From Streptosporangium brasiliense (GTDB lineage Bacteria; Actinomycetota; Actinomycetes; Streptosporangiales; Streptosporangiaceae): a stretch of 64,000 nt of DNA. Each line of letters opens with the position of its first letter. Position 1 is the stretch's first letter. Both the position numbers and the translations under genes were made by a program. The notes below the pieces were generated by a model that was given only the letters and a program-made list of their open reading frames with translations, was not told where the DNA came from and made no database searches. This document shows, one piece after another, positions 60,694-64,000 of the stretch. The stretch covers positions 3,720,001 through 3,784,000 of the forward strand of contig NZ_JAUSRB010000002.1 in the NCBI RefSeq assembly GCF_030811595.1. Reading direction: 5' to 3'.

Positions 60694-61143
60694 CTACATC
60701 CCCGCCAGCCAGCTCTCGTCGTCGGTGGCATGGGCGAGCAGGCGCTGCAACAGCTCCCGCAGGGTCTCGATCTCGGGAGGGCTCATGTCGCCGAGGAAGC
60801 CGGCCTCCGCCCGGGTCAGCGACTCCCGCGTCCGGGCGAGCAGGCGCTCGGTGCCCGGGGCCAGTGCGAGCCTGCGGGTGCGGCCGGAGGAGCCCGGCAG
60901 GCGGCCCAGGTGACCGGCCCGTTCCAGCTCGCCGACCATCTCGTGCAGGGACTGGCGCGAGACGCCCAGCTGGCGGGCCAGCTCGGACATGGTGAGCTCC
61001 GGTTCGAGCTGGAGCTGCGTGAGCAGTCCGTACTGCCGCAGGGTGAGCTCGTGGGGCCGCAGCTCCTCCTCCGCCCGGCGGGAGGCCAGCGTGAAGGCGT
61101 AGGCCAGCAGGTAGGGGATGGGCGGCTTGGTCGGCGGGTGCAC
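60694..61143 (-). CDS. MarR family regulator, divergent from a drug-type ABC exporter
   Basis: A 149-residue MarR protein: LLAYAFTLASRRAEEELRPH, LTLRQYGLLTQLQLEPELTM, SELARQLGVSRQSLHEMVGE (recognition helix), LERAGHLGRLPGSSGRTRRL (wing), LLQRLLAHATDDESWLAGM. GTG 61143 is the start. A perfect 17-nt palindrome 27 bp upstream is the probable operator, shared with the divergent ABC exporter at 61313, giving the usual MarR control of efflux. Confidence 0.92.
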   Translation of the reverse strand: MHPPTKPPIPYLLAYAFTLASRRAEEELRPHELTLRQYGLLTQLQLEPELTMSELARQLGVSRQSLHEMVGELERAGHLGRLPGSSGRTRRLALAPGTERLLARTRESLTRAEAGFLGDMSPPEIETLRELLQRLLAHATDDESWLAGM

Positions 61144-61169
61144 GTCCCAACCCTAGGCGCGGGACCAAT

Positions 61170-61186
61170 TGTCAGGGTCCCTGACA
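61170..61186. promoter_or_regulatory. MarR operator TGTCAGGGTCCCTGACA
   Basis: A perfect 8-bp dyad with a single central T, between the divergent marR and ABC exporter genes. Confidence 0.85.
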
Positions 61187-61312
61187 GATTAACGTAATTC
61201 GAATCTAAGCTTTTCGAGCTTCGCGCCCGGCTCCGGCCGTGGCGCCCACCCAATCCCGCGGCAGCGCCTGTCTTCGGCATGCCCGCACACGGATCCGAGC
61301 ACTGGAGGAGAG

Positions 61313-62284
61313 ATGATCCACGCCCGTGGACTGGCCCGGCGTTTCCGGGTCAAAGGAGAGACCGTCGAGGCCGTGCGCGACCTCGACCTCGACGTCGAGA
61401 AAGGAGAGCTGGTCGCCTTCCTCGGCCCGAACGGCGCGGGCAAGTCGACCAGCCTGCGCATGCTGACCACGCTGCTCCCCCCGAGCGCGGGCAGCGCGAC
61501 CGTCGCCGGATGCGACGTGCTCACCGATCCGGCCGGGACGCGCCGGCGGATCGGATACATCGGCCAGGGCAACGGCGCGGGGGAGAACTTCCGTGTCCAC
61601 GACGAGCTGGTGACCCAGGGGCGCTGCTACGGGCTGCCCCGGGCGGAGTCGCACCGGCGGGCCGGCGAGCTGCTCGCCGCGCTGAACCTCGAAACGCTGG
61701 CCAAGCGTCCCGCGGGCACGCTCTCGGGCGGGCAGCGGCGCCGTCTCGATGTCGCGCTCGGACTGGTCCACCGGCCCGAACTGCTCTTCCTGGACGAGCC
61801 CTCCACCGGCCTGGACCCGCACAGCCGCGCCAACCTCTGGGAGCACATCCTGCGGCTGCGCGAGGAGTCCGGCATGACGATCTTCCTGACCACCCACTAC
61901 CTGGACGAGGCCGACTCCATGGCCGAGCGGGTAATGATCATCGATCACGGGCGGGTGATCGCCGACGACTCCCCGGAGAACCTGAAGGCCGACCTGGCCG
62001 GCGACCGCATCACCGTCACCACCGGCGACGGGGCGGACGCCGAGCGGGCGGGCCGGATCGCCCGGCTGGTCCCGACGGCGCACGAGGTCACCGCCGAGGG
62101 GGACACGGTGTCCCTGCGGGTCAGGCGCGGCACCGCCGTACTGCCGGAGTTCCTCCGGTCCCTGGAGGCCGCCGGGGTGAAGGCGCTCACCGCCGAGGTC
62201 GGGCGCCCCACCCTCGACGACGTCTTCCTCGCGCTCACCGGCCGCAGCCTGCGCGAGAGCGCCCACACCCCCGAAGGAGCCTGA
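61313..62284 (+). CDS. ABC exporter ATPase, DrrA-like
   Basis: A 323-residue ATPase of the daunorubicin-resistance (DrrA) type. Walker A LVAFLGPNGAGKSTSLRMLT, signature PAGTLSGGQRRRLDVALGLV, Walker B LLFLDEPSTGLDPHSRANLW, H-loop MTIFLTTHYLDEADSMAERV. The C-terminal DrrA extension (residues about 225-320; GVKALTAEVGRPTLDDVFLA) is complete. ATG 61313 has GGAGGAGAG just upstream. It works with the permease 2 bp downstream to export a hydrophobic drug or lipid. Confidence 0.95.
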   Translation: MIHARGLARRFRVKGETVEAVRDLDLDVEKGELVAFLGPNGAGKSTSLRMLTTLLPPSAGSATVAGCDVLTDPAGTRRRIGYIGQGNGAGENFRVHDELVTQGRCYGLPRAESHRRAGELLAALNLETLAKRPAGTLSGGQRRRLDVALGLVHRPELLFLDEPSTGLDPHSRANLWEHILRLREESGMTIFLTTHYLDEADSMAERVMIIDHGRVIADDSPENLKADLAGDRITVTTGDGADAERAGRIARLVPTAHEVTAEGDTVSLRVRRGTAVLPEFLRSLEAAGVKALTAEVGRPTLDDVFLALTGRSLRESAHTPEGA

Positions 62285-62286
62285 AG

Positions 62287-63042
62287 GTGAACATCGTCAG
62301 CGACACCGGCGTCGTGTTCGCCCGGGAGATCCGTCCCGAGCTGCGCAACCCCATCGGCCTCCTCTTCGGCATGATCCAGCCGCTCATCTTCCTCGCCCTG
62401 TTCGGCCCCCTCCTGCCGGGCACGCCCGGGGGCGGGCAGACCTCGCCCTGGCAGTGGTTCGTGCCGGGCATCGTGGTCATGCTCGGCCTGTCCGGCACGG
62501 GGTCGGCCGGTTACTACCTCCTGGTAGAGGGCGGGGGCGGTTCTCTGGAACGGATGCTGGTCACCCCGCTGAACAGGACCGCGATGCTGGTCGGCCGGAC
62601 GATGAAGGAGATCGTCACCCTGCTCGCCCAGGCCGCCCTGATCATCGTGGTGGTGCTGCCGTTCGGCTTCCGCCCCCACCTCCTCGGCACCGTGGCCGGG
62701 CTGCTCGTGCTGGCCGTGCTCGGCGTCGGGCTGGGCTCGTTCTCCTTCGCGCTGGCCCTCGCCGCCCGCAGGCAGCCGTCGATCTTCTACGGCGTGCAGC
62801 AGACACTGCTGTTCCCGCTCATGCTCCTGTCCGGCGTGCTGCTGCCCGTGGAGAACGCCCCCTCCTGGCTGTACGGCATGGCCCGCGCCAACCCGGTGAC
62901 CTACGTGGTCGAGGCGGAGCGGGCCCTGTTCGCCGGGGACCTCGCTCACCCCTCGGTGCCCTACGGCGTGGCCGCGGCCGTGGTGGTCGCCCTGGCCGGT
63001 CTCGCCGTCGGGACCCGCGGCATGCGCCGCGCGTCCCTGTGA
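62287..63042 (+). CDS. ABC exporter permease, DrrB-like
   Basis: A 251-residue ABC-2 permease with six membrane helices: PIGLLFGMIQPLIFLALFGP, FVPGIVVMLGLSGTGSAGYY, LLAQAALIIVVVLPFGF, LLGTVAGLLVLAVLGVGLGS, VQQTLLFPLMLLSGVLLPVE, and AAAVVVALAGLAVGTRGM. The ARANPVTYVVEAERALFAG loop is the usual DrrB end. GTG 62287 has GAAGGAG upstream. Its stop is 20 bp from the convergent CGNR gene. Confidence 0.94.
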   Translation: MNIVSDTGVVFAREIRPELRNPIGLLFGMIQPLIFLALFGPLLPGTPGGGQTSPWQWFVPGIVVMLGLSGTGSAGYYLLVEGGGGSLERMLVTPLNRTAMLVGRTMKEIVTLLAQAALIIVVVLPFGFRPHLLGTVAGLLVLAVLGVGLGSFSFALALAARRQPSIFYGVQQTLLFPLMLLSGVLLPVENAPSWLYGMARANPVTYVVEAERALFAGDLAHPSVPYGVAAAVVVALAGLAVGTRGMRRASL

Positions 63043-63062
63043 GGGGCGGGGCACCCGTCCGG

Positions 63063-63614
63063 CTAGTCCTTGTGCCGCTGGTAGTAACGGGCGACGCGGA
63101 CGCGGTTGCCGCACAGCGCGGGTGAGCACCAGCGGCGGCGCGGATGGGCCGGGAGGAACAGCATGCGGCAGCCGGGTCCCTCGCAGCCGCGGACCTTGGT
63201 GACCGCCGGACCGGCGAGAAGGTCGACGGCGGCCTCGGCGAGCTCGGCCAGGAGCCGGGCGCGGGAGTCTCCGGCCCTGATCACGGTGGCGGTCAGCGCG
63301 GCGCCGTCCCACGTCAGCCTCCGGTACGGCGGAGCCGCGCGCTGGGCCTCGTGGAGCGCGTCCAGAGCGGTCTGAGGCGGAGCGGCGCCCTGCCGGGCGT
63401 GCTCGACGGCCTCGGCGATGTGGCCGCGGAGCGCCCGCACCGCCGCCAGGTCGGCGTCGTCGGCCGTCTCCACCGGTGACAGCCGCCCGTCCTGGGCGAG
63501 CAGCCACTCTCGGAAGGTGTCTGGAGAGGCGAGCACGTCGAACTCGCCGTCGGGCATGTTGGCCCGGGTGTTGAGCAGATCCAGAGCGAGGGGCTCACCG
63601 GTCAGGACGTCCAT
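63063..63614 (-). CDS. CGNR zinc finger (ABATE domain) protein
   Basis: A 183-residue regulator-like protein: ABATE domain from PLALDLLNTRANMPDGEFDV to about residue 130, then the CGNR zinc finger (VRGCEGPGCRMLFLPAHPRR and RWCSPALCGNRVRVARYYQR) with four Cys ligands. The family is thought to bind DNA and regulate stress or metabolism genes. ATG 63614 starts the fold. Confidence 0.92.
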   Translation of the reverse strand: MDVLTGEPLALDLLNTRANMPDGEFDVLASPDTFREWLLAQDGRLSPVETADDADLAAVRALRGHIAEAVEHARQGAAPPQTALDALHEAQRAAPPYRRLTWDGAALTATVIRAGDSRARLLAELAEAAVDLLAGPAVTKVRGCEGPGCRMLFLPAHPRRRWCSPALCGNRVRVARYYQRHKD

Positions 63615-63730
63615 TGTGCTAATGCTATTGCATCTCCACGAAACATTAGAGGGGGCTCGCCGGGCGCGCCCCGTTCCACGCAGGCGAGATCGACGATCGT
63701 CATGCGGAGGACGCCATGCCGGGCCGGGCG

Positions 63731-64000
63731 TCAGAAGAGCGCGGGGGCGGCGGCCGCGCTCAGCCGTTCCAGCTCGCCGGGTTCGAAGAGCCGGATCACC
63801 CCGTACTCGCCGTCGTATCCGGCCTCCCGGATCACCTCGCCGCGGCGCAGCCGGTCGACGGCCTCGCCGAGCAGCGGCGAGCGGATCCGGATGTCGTCGA
63901 CGGGCACGTCCTCCAGTATCGCCAGCTCGGGTCCCAGGGCGGCGGTGAGCCTGTCGATCTCCCGCAGGACCTTCTTGCTCTTCGGCCCCACACCGAGGAT
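63731..64000 (-). CDS. C-terminus of a possible endonuclease Q/PHP-type protein (cut by the right edge)
   Basis: About 89 residues of an incomplete gene that enters from the right edge. The readable end is ILGVGPKSKKVLREIDRLTA, AILEDVPVDDIRIRSPLLGE, AVDRLRRGEVIREAGYDGEY and GVIRLFEPGELERLSAAAAP. The IREAGYDGEYGVIRLFEPGEL pattern recalls the end of PHP-domain endonuclease Q/UvrD-like proteins, but this rests on memory of the family and only the tail is seen. The frame is open through base 64000, so a start at 63991 is unlikely. Confidence 0.5.
   Translation of the reverse strand: MLGVGPKSKKVLREIDRLTAALGPELAILEDVPVDDIRIRSPLLGEAVDRLRRGEVIREAGYDGEYGVIRLFEPGELERLSAAAAPALF

Overview
The window is about 64 kb of very GC-rich DNA with many GTG/TTG starts, strong GGAGG-type ribosome binding sites and a typical actinomycete gene set: XRE regulators with a Scr1-type C-terminal domain, an F420-type LLM oxidoreductase, a SpoIIE/STAS/anti-sigma-kinase system, CBM2 hydrolases and a lanthipeptide synthetase. 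It looks like chromosome of a filamentous actinomycete, probably of the Streptosporangium/Nonomuraea group (inference from gene style only). I see no rRNA, IS element, phage or CRISPR array. I describe about 65 protein genes, one atypical tRNA and one truncated gene.

Layout. 0-6.5 kb: small membrane proteins, a GNAT acetyltransferase, the RNA-binding protein Tex, and a three-gene operon (ribbon-helix-helix regulator, DUF4097 protein, small protein) behind a row of TGACGTCA boxes. 6.6-13 kb: polysaccharide degradation (GH18 chitinase, lone CBM2 protein, AA10 LPMO) with an odd tRNA-Met(CAT) and a zinc-free ribosomal protein operon (rpmG-rpmE2) behind a Zur-like box. 13-18.5 kb: a 1093-residue GAF/kinase/receiver/SpoIIE phosphatase divergent from a STAS protein and an anti-sigma-type ATPase. 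18.5-29.3 kb: many short regulator-plus-target units (TetR/SRPBCC, CPBP/PadR/membrane protein, ArsR with a truncated SRPBCC gene, acetate kinase and small proteins). 29.3-34.3 kb: a TetR-flanked operon of an ABC-F ATPase and a virginiamycin B lyase homologue, i.e. a probable streptogramin-resistance module, then MarR/VOC genes.

34.5-42.9 kb: a minimal lanthipeptide locus. A LanL/LanKC-type synthetase is followed 16 bp later by a 36-codon precursor gene, and the pair is flanked by two XRE-family regulators; a SAM methyltransferase and an FAD monooxygenase follow. 43-53.7 kb: M48 protease, LLM oxidoreductase, SGNH esterase, a glycerol-uptake regulon (IclR-GlpK divergent from GlpF-GlpK) and an NhaA-DsbA fusion. 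53.9-64 kb: a sugar-type ABC importer, a cytochrome P450, an aldo/keto reductase, a MarR regulator divergent from a DrrAB-like exporter, a CGNR regulator and the C-terminus of a gene that runs off the right edge.

Two patterns run across the window. Most regulators sit beside a clear palindrome in their own or a divergent promoter. Short direct duplications repeatedly span gene 3' ends including the stop codon (six genes), and one spans a ribosome binding site plus start; related GC-rich repeats have grown into low-complexity tails and linkers of several proteins.
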